From positions 124,001 through 188,000 of the forward strand of contig NZ_JAUSZI010000002.1 of assembly GCF_030817415.1 (NCBI RefSeq): 64,000 nucleotides of DNA. The letters are read 5' to 3'. The DNA is from Streptomyces umbrinus. Lineage in GTDB: Bacteria > Actinomycetota > Actinomycetes > Streptomycetales > Streptomycetaceae. This document shows positions 35,943-45,202 of this stretch, piece after piece; positions within the stretch are counted from its first letter, which is position 1; every line of letters begins with the position of its first letter. The position numbers and the translations under genes were made by a program. The notes under the pieces are model-generated. The model was not told the origin of the DNA and made no database searches. It saw only the letters and a program-made list of their open reading frames with translations.

Positions 35943-36785
35943 ATGAACTTGGTGACCGCGCACGACTATGCCTGGATCCGCACCTCGCCGCTCTTCCGCC
36001 ACATGATGGAGAGCGGATACACCCTGACACTGATACGGGGGCGAACCCCCCGCGAAGTGCTGCGTGCGATGGAGGCAGAACCACGCGGTGCCGGGGAGGG
36101 AACGGCCGGGCTGATCGAGGCGGACAACGCTCACCGCGCCGAGGTGGATTGCGACTACTGGGACGAGTCCTACGTCGCGGGCGCCTTCAGCGCTCCGGGC
36201 GAGGACGGCGACTGGACACTCGTCCTCGGCTTCGACGGTGGCCTGGGGATCGCGGCGCCGTGCGTCGAGATGCTGGCGAAGGGCGGCCGGGTCTTGGCGC
36301 ATTCGACCAACGGCGGCAAGCCCATCCACCTCTTCCACTGGTTCGAGGACGGTGAGCTCCGTACGACGTTCGAGGGCCCCTCGTCGCGCGACGGCAGCAC
36401 CCCCGATGAACTGGTCCCCCTGCTGAGGGAAGTTGGCTTCCCTCTGACCTGCGAGGGAGAGCACGACGAGAGCGCCCCGGACGTCGACCGGAAGGCGGCG
36501 GTCCTCGCCCTGGCCGAGAGACTCACCGGCATACGCATCACCGAATCCCTCCTCCAGGACGCTACATACGAGCTGGGACTCGTGCCTGAACAGCCTGCCG
36601 GGGAGTGGACCGGCGTGGTCATCGACATCACCGATGCCCACGGCGATCGCCTGCACAGGAAATGGACCTACCAGGAGATCGCGACGGCGTCGGACCGAGC
36701 ACGGGCGGAGGCGAACGCGCCGGTCGTGATCACCTACAACGAGCCGCCGTCCATGGATCGTTCGAAGCACGAGACAGGTGAGTAG
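35943..36785 (+). CDS. DUF6461 family protein
   Basis: The 280-residue protein begins with the family pattern DYAWIRTSPLFRHMMESGYTLTLIRGRTPREVLRAM. WTLVLGFDGGLGIAAPCVEMLAKGGRVLAHSTNGGKPIHLFHWFEDGELRTTFEG follows. This family is abundant in Streptomyces, often as isolated genes or with toxin/immunity-like neighbours; its function is unknown. The gene ends 12 bases before the left inverted repeat of the Tn3-type element, so the insertion just missed it. ATG 35943 fits the conserved N-terminus. Confidence 0.75.
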   Translation: MNLVTAHDYAWIRTSPLFRHMMESGYTLTLIRGRTPREVLRAMEAEPRGAGEGTAGLIEADNAHRAEVDCDYWDESYVAGAFSAPGEDGDWTLVLGFDGGLGIAAPCVEMLAKGGRVLAHSTNGGKPIHLFHWFEDGELRTTFEGPSSRDGSTPDELVPLLREVGFPLTCEGEHDESAPDVDRKAAVLALAERLTGIRITESLLQDATYELGLVPEQPAGEWTGVVIDITDAHGDRLHRKWTYQEIATASDRARAEANAPVVITYNEPPSMDRSKHETGE

Positions 36786-36797
36786 CGAGCGCGTGGA

Positions 36798-36851
36798 GGG
36801 GTACCGGCCTCGGGGAACATCGGTACAGCCGTTGGCGCCGAGAACGATCAT
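36798..36851 (+). repeat. left terminal inverted repeat
   Basis: It begins GGGGTACCGGCCTCGGGG and ends in GAGAACGATCAT. Compared with the right copy (44734-44788, opposite strand) I count one substitution and one missing base. Starting with GGGG is typical of Tn3-family ends. Confidence 0.8.
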
Positions 36852-37019
36852 GTTCGGCCAGCACACCGGCTGGGCGCTCCGCTGGGGTTCGCGGAAAGAT
36901 CGCCGGGCCGGTGTCGGGGCTGGTTGCGGTGCTCGTGCCGGTGGAGTTTCTGACTGATGAGCAAGCGGTTATCTGGACCTTTCTGGCTCGTCAGCCATTC
37001 TCAGCTGGTCTTTTGTGTG

Positions 37020-37050
37020 GCTGACAGTGTCAGCTCCGTCTCCGTAGAGT
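37020..37050 (+). promoter_or_regulatory. promoter with overlapping palindrome upstream of the 37107 gene
   Basis: The 15-base palindrome GCTGACAGTGTCAGC (37020-37034) is symmetric apart from its central base. It overlaps a possible -35 element CTGACA (37021-37026), with TAGAGT (37045-37050) as -10 at 18-base spacing. This looks like a repressible promoter for the small gene at 37107. Confidence 0.5.
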
Positions 37051-37106
37051 TGTCCACTGCGGGGGCTGATCCAGTTGGCACCGCACGAAAGGGAGGACCC
37101 ACCCGC

Positions 37107-37523
37107 ATGACCACCCCTCCGTCCGAACGCACCCTCACCTACGCCGAAGACCTCAGGCCCGAGGACGTCCGTGCCCTGGAGACGTTCCTCAACGTCCAGC
37201 TGGGCCGGGTGTACGAAGAGGTCGGCGAGACTGGTGAGACGTCCTTCGCCATACGGGCTCTGCTCCGCCTGGTCTGCGACTCGGCCGGGCTCCTGTACAC
37301 ACTGCTCGCAGTGGAGCGGCCCGAGAGGTGGCAGCGGGCCGCGATCGTGCGCGAGTGGCAGCGGCTACGCAGTACGGCCCACGAGTTCAACCACCGCGAG
37401 GGCTATGACCATGATCGCTGGTGGAACCAGGTACGGCACTTCGACACCTCCGACGAGACCGCCGAACAGGACCGGATCCGCCGGTTCACCGCTGCCGGGC
37501 CGTACCCCGAGACCGGGCATTAA
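37107..37523 (+). CDS. hypothetical protein inside the Tn3-type element
   Basis: The 138-residue protein starts at ATG 37107 after GGGAGG. It is mainly helical and charged: YAEDLRPEDVRALETFLNVQLGRVYEEVGETGETSFAIRALLRLVCDSAGLLYTLLAV, then REWQRLRSTAHEFNHREGYDHDRWWNQVRHFD. I do not recognise a family. Similar small helical proteins occur on plasmids and integrative elements. It is one of few intact genes in the element and has its own palindrome-bearing promoter. It is convergent with the recombinase remnants. Confidence 0.6.
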   Translation: MTTPPSERTLTYAEDLRPEDVRALETFLNVQLGRVYEEVGETGETSFAIRALLRLVCDSAGLLYTLLAVERPERWQRAAIVREWQRLRSTAHEFNHREGYDHDRWWNQVRHFDTSDETAEQDRIRRFTAAGPYPETGH

Positions 37524-37658
37524 CCGCGTGGGGTGGGGATGCCTCGTCGAAGGTCGCGGAGCTGTCCGAGGGCCACGGCGAGTTCGTTGCGGAACCGTTC
37601 GTTCTCCTCGTTCAGTTTCCGCTTGGCGTCCCGCAGCGCCCGCACCCCCCGCATCTGC

Positions 37659-39970
37659 TTACCTCTTCGTTTCGTCTCGGCCGCCAGGGAGGCCGTCCGA
37701 CGCCGGGGCCAGTCCGTTGTTCTCCTGGTCGGTGATGCGCGCGATGACGTGCTCGACCGCGGTGGCCAGCCGTGCGTTGATGTCGGCAGCGCGGGATCGG
37801 CCGGCGGCTACGGCGTCGGATTGCAGCTCACGGGTGCGGGCGAGGGTGTCGTGGTGGACGGGCAGGAACTGCCGGTCGCTTTGGAAGTCGTCGCAGAAGT
37901 AACAGCCGTCGGCTGCGGTCTTGGGGCACGGACGTGAGATGTGCCGTCCGCGCCAGCCGCCGGCGACCGCGTGGAGGCGGCGTCCGATCTTCTCTGCGAG
38001 CCACTCGACGCCGGACAGGTCGCTGTCGCGGTGGATCTTGACGGTCTCGCCCTTGAGGTTGAAGCGGACCTCGTACTTCTCCTCGTACTCGCGGCGAAGC
38101 GTGTCGTCCGCGATGCGCGAGTAGTGCTCCTGCATAGCCCAGGAGGTGTGCCCGAGGACCTCGCGGATGGTGCGTCCGGACACGCCCGCATTCGCCATTC
38201 TGGTGCCCAGCGTGTGCCGGAACTGATGCCAGCTGACCGCGGCGGCGTCGCCGTTGGAGTCGATGAGGCGAATCCGCTTCAGCCAGGCGTCGAATCGGGT
38301 GTCGACGGTGCCGTAGGGCATCGGATACTTTCCGTCCGGGTTCCCGCTGACCTTGGGGAACAGCCACTGGCAGGCGCCGCCGAACCGTTCCCGGACCCGG
38401 CCGTGCTGTTCCCTGATCGCGTCCACCACTACGCGGGAGGCGGGGATGGCCCGGAAGCTCTTGTCCTTGCTCTTGTAGTGGACCAGGGCCCAGCGGCCCG
38501 ACGGGGTCTTCTTGAGGCAGTCGGCCTTCAAGGTGAGGGATTCGCTGATGCGCAGGCCCTCGTCGGCAGATCAGCACCAGTGCGCGTGTCTCGGGGTCCA
38601 GCAGGGCCAGATTCTCCTCGGACTCGATCTGCTCCATCACGTGCTCGTCGATGAAGTTGGCCTTCAGCCCGCGCGACCGCGGGTATTCGTCCCGGTGGAT
38701 CCGGGCGTCGGCGGGCAGCGCAGGCTGCCAGTCGTAGCGGCGCCACGTTTTCGAGCATCGTGGAGACCGCCGACAGCAGGCGGCTGCGACTCCCCGGGGC
38801 CACGGGCTGGCCAAAGTACGGTCCCTTCTGCTCCACCGTCCTGCGGCCGACCCAGCCGATATAGGACTCCAGCAACGGCCGGTCCAGCGCAGCTGGGTCG
38901 TTCTGCCGGTCGGGGCGGGCCTCCGCGAGGAACCGGGAGAAGAGCACGAAGTCGTGGAGGTTGCGCGCGGCCGACCGCAGTTCCGTGCGCGCGAGCCGCA
39001 GCCGCAGGTATCGCTTGACCGTCTGCCTCAGCCAGGGCTGGGTGATGCCGGTGAAGTCCAGCGGGGCGACGCGCTGGCGCTCCTCGATGCTGTAGCCGAG
39101 CCGCTCGGGGCGCCACACGTCCCTGTCCCACTCCTCCGCTGGTCCGTCGAGGGCGCCGAGGGCCTCCAGCAGATCGGTGAAGAGCTGCGGGACGGTGGTG
39201 TAGTTCAGCGACAGGCAACGCCAGTGGTGGGCGGGATGGTCCCGCACTGAGGAGACGCCCTCGGCGATGACGGTGTTGACCGCGCGGACCCAGGAACTGG
39301 GGACCACCTTGGAGTGTCGCTGGTCCGTGCGGAGCTGGAGCAGGTACTGGAACTCCAGCTCCGCCAGCGGCGGCAGGCCCGCGACGGAGAAGCTGGGGAC
39401 GTTGCGGAGCGTCAGCTCGGCGGCCAGCGGCGGCCGCCCGACCTTCGTCCAGCGGTAGTGGTGCCCGTCGCGCAAACCGCTGCGGCTGATCTCGTAGCCG
39501 CAGTTCGGAAACCCGCACCGTCTCACGGACGGACGGGAGAGGGCCGGCGCGGCGGCGGCGTACTGTCGGACGCTGATGCGCTGGCCCCGCGAGTGCAGGC
39601 CGTTGAGGTCGGCCAGGTGCAGGTCACACAGGCCCGAAAGTCCGCCGGAGTACCGGCATCCGCTGACCAGGCACAGTGCCACGTCCGGGCTCAGCCCGGC
39701 CGGCCAGTTCGCTGGGTCCGCGATCCACGCCTCCCGCTCGGGCCGACCGGCCTTCCGCCAGGCCGCGTCGTGCGCGGCGCACAACCCGTGCGAGACGTTC
39801 TTCCTCAAGCACGGGGCGATCACGCAGGGAGTCGGCGCCAGAAAGTGCCCGGCTGGTGGCACGAAACGCTCGACTCGGAACTCCGGCCGCACCACACCAA
39901 GCAGGGCTGCGGCCCTCAGGTCTCCAGGGAACGGGACGACGGCGGCCAGGCGGCCGTCGGCGCTCACCAC
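37659..39970 (-). pseudogene. tyrosine recombinase with two frameshifts
   Basis: Three consecutive frames give one integrase of about 770 residues. The first (from GTG 39970) carries cysteine-rich pieces (CLRKNVSHGLCAAHD, CLVSGC, CGFPNCGYE) and a core-binding domain (RLLSAVSTMLENVA). A shift near 38750 leads to YDWQPALPADARIHRDEYPR and DPETRALVLICR. A second shift near 38560, at the DEGLRISESL box holding the first catalytic arginine, leads to the catalytic domain with HQFRHTLGTRMANAG, VLGHTSWAMQEHYSRI (tyrosine) and a zinc-finger-like C..C tail. Large recombinases of this type occur in tandem sets on Streptomyces elements. Two frameshifts make it non-functional as written. Confidence 0.75.
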
Positions 39971-40386
39971 GAGCCCCTGAAGCCGACGCGGTCCAGCTCT
40001 TCGGCCAAGTCATCCGTGTTCAGGTGGCTGTAGGTGTCCGCCGTGGTGTGGACCGAGCGGTGCGTGAGCAACTCACTCGCCACTTCCAGCCGCACGCCCG
40101 CCCGCAGCAGCGCGGTCGCGTGAGTGTGCCGGAACAGATGGGGGTGAAAGTCGACCCCCTGTGCGCCGTCGTAGCCGCTTCACCAGGCTCATCGCCGCCC
40201 AGTACCCCATTGGCGTGCCGATGGTTCCGCTTCACAGGTTCACGAACACGTAGTCGCAGTCCAGCTCGCGGTACTCGGCGAACAGGTAGTCCGTGTTACA
40301 TCGGCCGGTTCCTCCCGGACGACCCGCTTCACGCGCCGTGGCCGGTGGTCGAGCACTTGGCCGCGTAGCTCGGCATCGAGGACCCG
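39964..40386 (-). pseudogene. second tyrosine recombinase, C-terminal fragment with stop and frameshift
   Basis: The minus strand reads DYLFAEYRELDCDYVFVNL, a TGA at 40232-40234 (probably TGG originally), then GTPMGYWAAMSLVKRLRRRT. A frame change at a G run near 40160 leads to FHPHLFRHTHATALLRAG, LEVASELLTHRSVHTTADTY and SHLN. These are the HxxR and GHxSxxTTxxYxH-like boxes of a tyrosine recombinase. It ends GTGGTGA, overlapping the start of the next recombinase, so the two formed an operon. The N-terminal part is cut off at the Tn3 transposase remnant. Confidence 0.75.
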
Positions 40387-40389
40387 TCG

Positions 40390-41995
40390 GTGGTTAAGCG
40401 GTACACCGAGCGGCCGAAGACGGCGTACGAGCACGCGTGGGAGATCCGGGACGCCTACGAGTACCACGAGTACGAGAATCCGGAGCGGTCGCGGCGGTTC
40501 CGTACGTTCCTGCACGGGCGGGTGTGGACGCACGCCGAGGGGCCGAAGGCGCTGTTCGACAACGCGGTGGGGTGACTGCGCCGCAACCGGGTGCTGGTGC
40601 CGGGAGTGAGCGTGCTGGCCCGGCAGGTGTCGGAGGTGAGGGCGGGCGCGGACAAGCGGCTGCATGCCACCGTCGCGGGAGCCGCTCGCCGCGCGGATGC
40701 GTCGCTGCCCGGTGATCTGGTGGAGACGTTGAAGACGCCGGAGGGCTCCCGGTTGTCGGAGCTGGAGCGGCTGCGCCGGCCGCCGACGCGGACGACGGGT
40801 ACGGCGTTCGCCCGCGCGCTGGAGCGGGTGGACGAGGTCGGTGCGTTCCAGCTCGGGCGGCTGAAGCTGTCGCAGATCCCGCCGAACCGGATGGCGGCGC
40901 TGGCCCGGTACGCGTTGGGGGGGGAAGGCGGCGTTGCTGGAGCGGGCGGCGGAGCCGAAGCGCACGGCGATGCTCACCGCGGTGATGCGGCACCTGGAGG
41001 CGAAGGCGATCGACGAGGCTCTGGACCGGTTCTAGGTCCTCATGGCCTCCCGGCTGCTGAACACGGCGAAGCGGAAGACGGGAGAAGGAACGGCTGTCCA
41101 CACTGCCGCAGCTGGAGAAAGCGTCGCGCATGCTCGCGCGGGCGGCGAAGGTGCTGTTCGAGGAGCTGGAGCTGGTCGAGGAGCACGGCACGGATGTGGA
41201 CGTGGCCGCGCTGTGGGCGGTGCTGGAGGAGGCCGCCCCGCGCGCCGCCGTGATGACCGCGGCGGCCACGGTGGTCTCGATGGTGCCCGAGGACGAGGAC
41301 GCGGCCGGGGTCACGAGGCGGGCCGCGCTGGTGACCCGGTACAACACGGTGAAGCCGTTCCTCGCCCTGCTGGGCGAGTCGAAGGCGCTGTCCGCGGCCA
41401 GTGGCGGCAAACGGGTCCTCGCCGGGGTCCGGGCGCTTCCGGCGCTGGCCCGGCGGAAAGTGAGGGTGAAGCCGTTGCTGCCGCGCGAGGTCGACGACGA
41501 GCTGGTGCCGCCGGTCTGGCGCAAGGCGGTCTACGCCAACCCCGACCTGCCGCAGGGCGCGGTGGACCGGGACGCGTACGTGGTGTGCGTGCTGGGGCAG
41601 CTGCACCGGGCGCTGAACTACCGCGATGTGTTCGCCGCTCCGTCGCTCCGCTGGTCCAACCCGCGGGCGCGCCTGCTGGAGGGCCCGGAGTGGGAGGCCG
41701 TGTGCGAGGACGTACTGACGGCATGGAGGACCAGCTCGGCGCGCTCGGTCTGGTCCTCAACGCCATCGTGCTCTGGATGACGCGCTACATCGACGCCGCA
41801 GTCCCCCAGCTCCAGGCTGAGGGACACGAACTCCGCGAGGAGGACACCGCCCGGCTCTCCCCGCTCAAACACCGCAACCTGAACCTGTTCGGCCGCTACA
41901 GCTTCACCGACTCGACCCCCGCCGCCGGCGTCCTGCGCCCGCTTCGGGACCCCGATGCGCCGGAGCTGGACGAGGACGAGACCGGCTGGGCGTGA
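40390..41995 (+). pseudogene. tnpA: Tn3 family transposase (tnpA) with nonsense, frameshift and core deletion
   Basis: The N-terminal region reads RPKTAYEHAWEIRDAY and FRTFLHGRVWTHAEGPKALF, then TGA at 40573-40575 where W is expected (..VG-stop-LRRNRVLVPGVSVLARQ). The same frame continues to PPNRMAALARYALG. A G run near 40920 shifts the frame (KAALLERAAEPKRTAMLTAVMRHLEAKAID). An early stop and another shift follow near 41085 (EKERLSTLPQLEKASRML). After EGPEWEAVCEDVLT (about 41717) the text jumps to MEDQLGALGLVLNAIVLW, deleting the DDE catalytic domain, and ends in LSPLKHRNLNLFGRYSF. Intact relatives are about 1,000 residues. Confidence 0.88.
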
Positions 41996-42042
41996 ATCGG
42001 GGCCGTCGCTGCCTGCGTCTCTAGAGGCCGTCGCCCGGTCGC

Positions 42043-42801
42043 TCAGAGGAGGGCGCCGCCGGAGACCTCGATTCGCTGGGCGGTGACCCAGCGCAGACCC
42101 TCGGAGGCCAGCGTGGCGATGGCGTCGCCGATCTCCTCAGGGTTGCCGACGCGGCCGAGCGCGGTCTGTCCGGCCAGAACCTGGCGCATCTCGGCGTCGT
42201 CCCGCATCGCTCCACCGTTGAAATCGGTGGCGGTCGGCCCCGGGGCTATGGAGTTGACCCGGATGCCGCGCGGGCCGAGTTCTGCGGCGAGGGTGCGGCT
42301 CAGGGCTTCGACGGCGGCCTTCGAGGTGGAGTAGACCGAGGTGGCGGGGCTGGTGTGGCGGGTCAGTGACGTCGAGACGTTGATGACGCGGCCGCCCTGG
42401 GTCAGCAGCGGCACAAGTGACTGGATGAGGAAGAACGTGCCCCGGACGTTGGTGCCCATCAGCGTGTCGAAGTCGTCGATCGTGACGTCCTCCAGCGGTC
42501 CGAAGATCCCCACTCCCGCGTTGTTGACCAAGATGTCGAGCCGCGAAGTACCCCAGCGCTCCAGCTGCTCGCTCAGTTCGGAGGTGAAGGACGCGAAAGA
42601 GGAGACGTCGCTGATGTCGAGCCGGAGAACTGCGGCAGTCCCGCCCACCGCCTGCACCTGTTCCACCGTCTTCTCAGCCCCGGCCGCATCACCGCGGTGG
42701 GTGACCACGACCCGCACCCCGCGTGTGGCCAGAGCGATGGCCGCGCTACGTCCGAGGCCGCGATTCGCACCGGTCACCAAAGCGATCTTGTCGATCGTCA
42801 T
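42043..42801 (-). CDS. SDR family oxidoreductase
   Basis: The 252-residue protein is a classical short-chain dehydrogenase: ALVTGANRGLGRSAA at the N-terminus, NNAGVG, a serine in VINVSTS, YSTSKAA (YxxxK), and IAPGPTATDF with the C-terminal ISGG-like EVSGGALL. These motifs match 3-oxoacyl-ACP-reductase-like SDRs that act on small ketones. ATG 42801 follows GGAGGAAC; an earlier in-frame start is unlikely. It is divergent from a TetR gene with two palindromes between them and is probably repressed by it. It lies inside the transposon as apparent cargo, in contrast to the decayed genes around it. Confidence 0.9.
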   Translation of the reverse strand: MTIDKIALVTGANRGLGRSAAIALATRGVRVVVTHRGDAAGAEKTVEQVQAVGGTAAVLRLDISDVSSFASFTSELSEQLERWGTSRLDILVNNAGVGIFGPLEDVTIDDFDTLMGTNVRGTFFLIQSLVPLLTQGGRVINVSTSLTRHTSPATSVYSTSKAAVEALSRTLAAELGPRGIRVNSIAPGPTATDFNGGAMRDDAEMRQVLAGQTALGRVGNPEEIGDAIATLASEGLRWVTAQRIEVSGGALL

Positions 42802-42855
42802 GAACTGTTCCTCCACCACGCGGCTGCCGGAATTCACTCGGCGCCACAGATACGA

Positions 42856-42929
42856 TGCGAGTCACTCGACTCGCCTTTCTCTCGTACCGTAAGCAGGACC
42901 ACCGAGGCGAGTCAAGTGACTCGCCTCGG
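42856..42929. promoter_or_regulatory. paired TetR operators in the SDR/TetR divergent region
   Basis: A 28-base palindrome at 42902-42929 has perfect 13-base arms (CCGAGGCGAGTCA and TGACTCGCCTCGG) around AG. A second site at 42857-42874 has 7-base arms GCGAGTC and GACTCGC around ACTC. Both fit GCGAGTC-N4-GACTCGC. Their centres are 50 bases apart in the gap between the divergent SDR and TetR genes. Confidence 0.85.
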
Positions 42930-42949
42930 GTCTGCGGCATACTGTCCGC

Positions 42950-43603
42950 ATGGCAGCAGAACTCTCCGCGCACCACCGCAGGCTCGCTCAGCAGAAACGT
43001 GAGGCGATCACCACCGCAGCCACAGAGCTGTTCCTGGATCGTGGCTACGACGGCACCTCACTGGCCCGGATCGCCGAAGCGGCCGGGGTCTCGAAGTCCA
43101 CTCTGTTCAAGCGGTTCCCCACCAAGGCGGCCCTGTTCGAGGCCATCGTCACCGAGTCCTGGCAGCGTGACGCCGGCGACGCTGCCGCGCGGCCACAGAC
43201 CGGAGATCTGCGCTCCGGACTGACAACCGTCGGCCACCGCTATGCCGACCTGGTCGGCCGGCCCGGCATGACAGCCCTGTTCCGGATCGTCATCGCCGAA
43301 CTGCCTCGTTTCCCCGAACTGGGACGGATGCAGTTCCAGCTCGGCAAACTGCCCTACTTCACCTCCGTCCAGCACTACTTGGAATCCGAGCACGAGGCGG
43401 GCAACGCTGATGTCCCGGACGCCGCGAGCGCCGCGAACCAGTTCCTCGGCATGATCGCCAACTACGTCCTGTGGCCCCGCATGCTGCTGACCGACTGGAA
43501 CCCAGCAGCCTCCGACATCCACGATGCCGTCGAACAGGCCGTCCAGACCATGCTCGCCAGATACGCCCCGACCCGCCGACCTGACCCGAAGCCGGAACGT
43601 TGA
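42950..43603 (+). CDS. TetR family transcriptional regulator
   Basis: The 217-residue protein has a TetR HTH (REAITTAATELFLDRGYDGTSLARIAEAAGVSKSTLFKRFPTKAALFEAIV, about residues 17-68). The AefR-like C-terminal domain with PGMTALFRIVIAELPRFPELGR is helical. ATG 42950 follows the palindromic operator closely, so the protein probably represses its own transcription as well as the SDR gene. It has no lesion, although most genes in the same transposon do, which suggests recent use or selection. The ligand is unknown. Confidence 0.9.
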   Translation: MAAELSAHHRRLAQQKREAITTAATELFLDRGYDGTSLARIAEAAGVSKSTLFKRFPTKAALFEAIVTESWQRDAGDAAARPQTGDLRSGLTTVGHRYADLVGRPGMTALFRIVIAELPRFPELGRMQFQLGKLPYFTSVQHYLESEHEAGNADVPDAASAANQFLGMIANYVLWPRMLLTDWNPAASDIHDAVEQAVQTMLARYAPTRRPDPKPER

Positions 43604-43667
43604 CACTGGCGCGCAATGCTCAACATCCGCGACGCCTCCACTCGGCGACGCATGTCGGTACACGATC

Positions 43668-43777
43668 GTTTGACGACAGGTGGTCGGCATGTCCAATGAA
43701 CCCGTGCAATCCGGGGGTTCGCGGCGGCTCGAATCCAATCAGATCCGATGGTGATTGCTGACAGGGTTTGACGACAG
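43668..43777 (+). repeat. direct repeat GTTTGACGACAG upstream of the resolvase
   Basis: Two exact 12-base copies lie at 43668-43679 and 43766-43777, 98 bases apart, just upstream of the resolvase start. They may be part of a resolution (res) site, though no dimeric arm structure could be confirmed. Confidence 0.35.
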
Positions 43778-43814
43778 ATGGGGTCCGATCCTCCGTACGG
43801 AAGGGGCCCCACGA

Positions 43815-44731
43815 GTGGCGAACCTGGTCCACAAACCGGTCTCGACCGACCAGAAGTCGACCGTCCGGCAGAACCTCGCCCTGGACGAGGCCGGGATCGA
43901 GGACCCGGTTGCCTTCGAGGAGGACCCGGGCACCTCCAGCCGCCTCCACCTGCTCCAGCGACCGACGTTCCGCGAGCTGCTCACGTACGCGCGGCCGGGC
44001 GACACCGTCCGCATCTCCGAGATGTTCCGCCTCGTACGCGGGACCGGGCACATCCTCGACATGCTCGACGTCCTGCACCGCGAGGTCCTGCACCGCGAGC
44101 AGGTAGCACTGCGCATCACGACGGCGCGTTCTCCGCGATGGACCTCACCGCCCGCCACCCGCACACCGGCGAACTGCTCTCCACCGTGAAGTTCATGGTG
44201 CAGACCCTCGCCGCCGTCGGCGAACTCCAGCGCGAGCTGACCTACGACGGACTGCGCGCCGCCGAGGCCAAGGGCAGCAAGGGCGGACGCCGTCCGGCCG
44301 TGGCGACCACGAAGACCGGCGACGTGCGCACCGCATACCTGGAAGGCCGCTCCATCGCCGCCCTCGCCCGCGACCACGGAGTCAGCCGCGGCGCGATCCG
44401 CACCGCCGTCGCCGACCTCCTGCCCGACCACACCGCCACCGAGGAGGCCGCCGCCCCTGAGCTGCCGGTCACCCTCGACATGCCGGGCAAAGTCGCCGAC
44501 TTCCTCCGCTCGGCCGACCTGGAGCCCGCCGAGCGGGACGCGCTCGACCGGGGGGCGACCGTACGGCGAGGCCAGGGCTACACCCTGCGCGTCAGCGCCG
44601 TTCCTGCCGTGCACCGTCAGCTCCTTGCCCTCTGCCAGCCGCTCGACGGCGGCCAGGGTGTTCCAGCGGTCCCGGCCCCGCGCAAGGCCCACCGCGAGTA
44701 CGAGAACCGGGTCGGAACGCTCACACCCTGA
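43815..44731 (+). pseudogene. serine resolvase/invertase (tnpR-type), frameshifted
   Basis: From GTG 43815 the frame reads VSTDQKSTVRQNLALDEAG, LTYARPGDTVRISEMFRLVR, TGHILDMLDVLH, the catalytic domain of Tn3-type serine recombinases. Near 44110 the sense moves to another frame (HDGAFSAMDLTARHPHTGEL, STVKFMVQTLAAVGELQREL, TYDGLRAAEAKGSKGGRRP). It continues into a C-terminal HTH (RSIAALARDHGVSRGAIRTA) and an extra domain ending RKAHREYENRV at 44731. The usual N-terminal YxRVS is altered (HKPVST). The stop is 3 bases from the right inverted repeat, so it marks the transposon end. Confidence 0.8.
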
Positions 44732-44733
44732 CC

Positions 44734-44788
44734 ATGATCGTTCTCGGCGCCAACTGCTGTACCGATGTTCCCCGAGGCCGGGTACCCC
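44734..44788 (-). repeat. right terminal inverted repeat
   Basis: On the minus strand it starts GGGGTACCCGGCCTCGGGG and ends in GAGAACGATCAT, matching the left repeat at 36798-36851 apart from one substitution and one extra base. It immediately follows the resolvase stop. Confidence 0.8.
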
Positions 44789-45196
44789 GGCGTACTCGCC
44801 GCCCTCGACCTCAGGGCGGACACGCACCCGGAGATCGTGGACACCCCGGGCGCCGCCACCGGCGGCCTGTCCGTGCCCGCGCTGCGCCGCCAGGTCCTCG
44901 GGCACACCCAACACCGCAAGGGAAGGATTCACGCTGGTCGAGGCGTACGCGAACAGCGCCATGGTCGGCTTCGGATACGCCTTCCCCTGCACGCCGGAGT
45001 ACTGGTTCGGCACGCAGCTGCTGCAGCAGGTCCCCGAACACGTCCGCGCCGGCCGCCTGATGGGGCTGTGCGAGCTCGCCGTCATCGCGGCCAGGCAGGG
45101 CCAGGACATCAGAGGCCGCCTGCATGCCGCGCTCCCCTCACGACGATCAATCCCGAGTGGGCCCTCCCTGCCGGTACGCCCCGACAACACCGCGGG
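44767..45196 (+). pseudogene. GNAT acetyltransferase remnant cut by an IS
   Basis: One frame reads YPGVLAALDLRADTHPEIVD; after about 44920 another reads EGFTLVEAYANSAMVGFGYA, FPCTPEYWFGTQLLQQVPEH and GRLMGLCELAVIAARQGQDI. The last part is the acetyl-CoA-binding region of a GNAT protein. The text then shifts again and stops where the IS5-type remnant joins (about 45200). The 5' part lies against the transposon's right end. It is not functional. Confidence 0.65.
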
Positions 45197-45202
45197 ACGC
45201 GG

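Larger units (their letters stand above)
36798..44788. mobile_element. decayed Tn3-family transposon of about 8 kb
   Basis: Two inverted repeats of about 54 bases, both starting GGGGTACC, bound a 7,991-base segment. Inside lie a broken Tn3-type transposase, a broken serine resolvase whose stop is 3 bases from the right repeat, two broken tyrosine recombinases, a small hypothetical gene, and an intact TetR/SDR pair. Outer flanks (GTGGA at 36793-36797 and GGCGT at 44789-44793) show no 5-base duplication, so the ends may have recombined or the duplication has eroded. The transposase lacks its catalytic core, so the element cannot move on its own. Confidence 0.7.

Noticed and set aside
43668..43777. 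Attachment sites for the tyrosine recombinases
   Set aside because: The 12-base repeat is short, lies next to the serine resolvase, and no partner copy flanks the recombinase genes.
36793..44793. Five-base target-site duplication flanking the Tn3-type element
   Set aside because: The flanks read GTGGA and GGCGT, which do not match.
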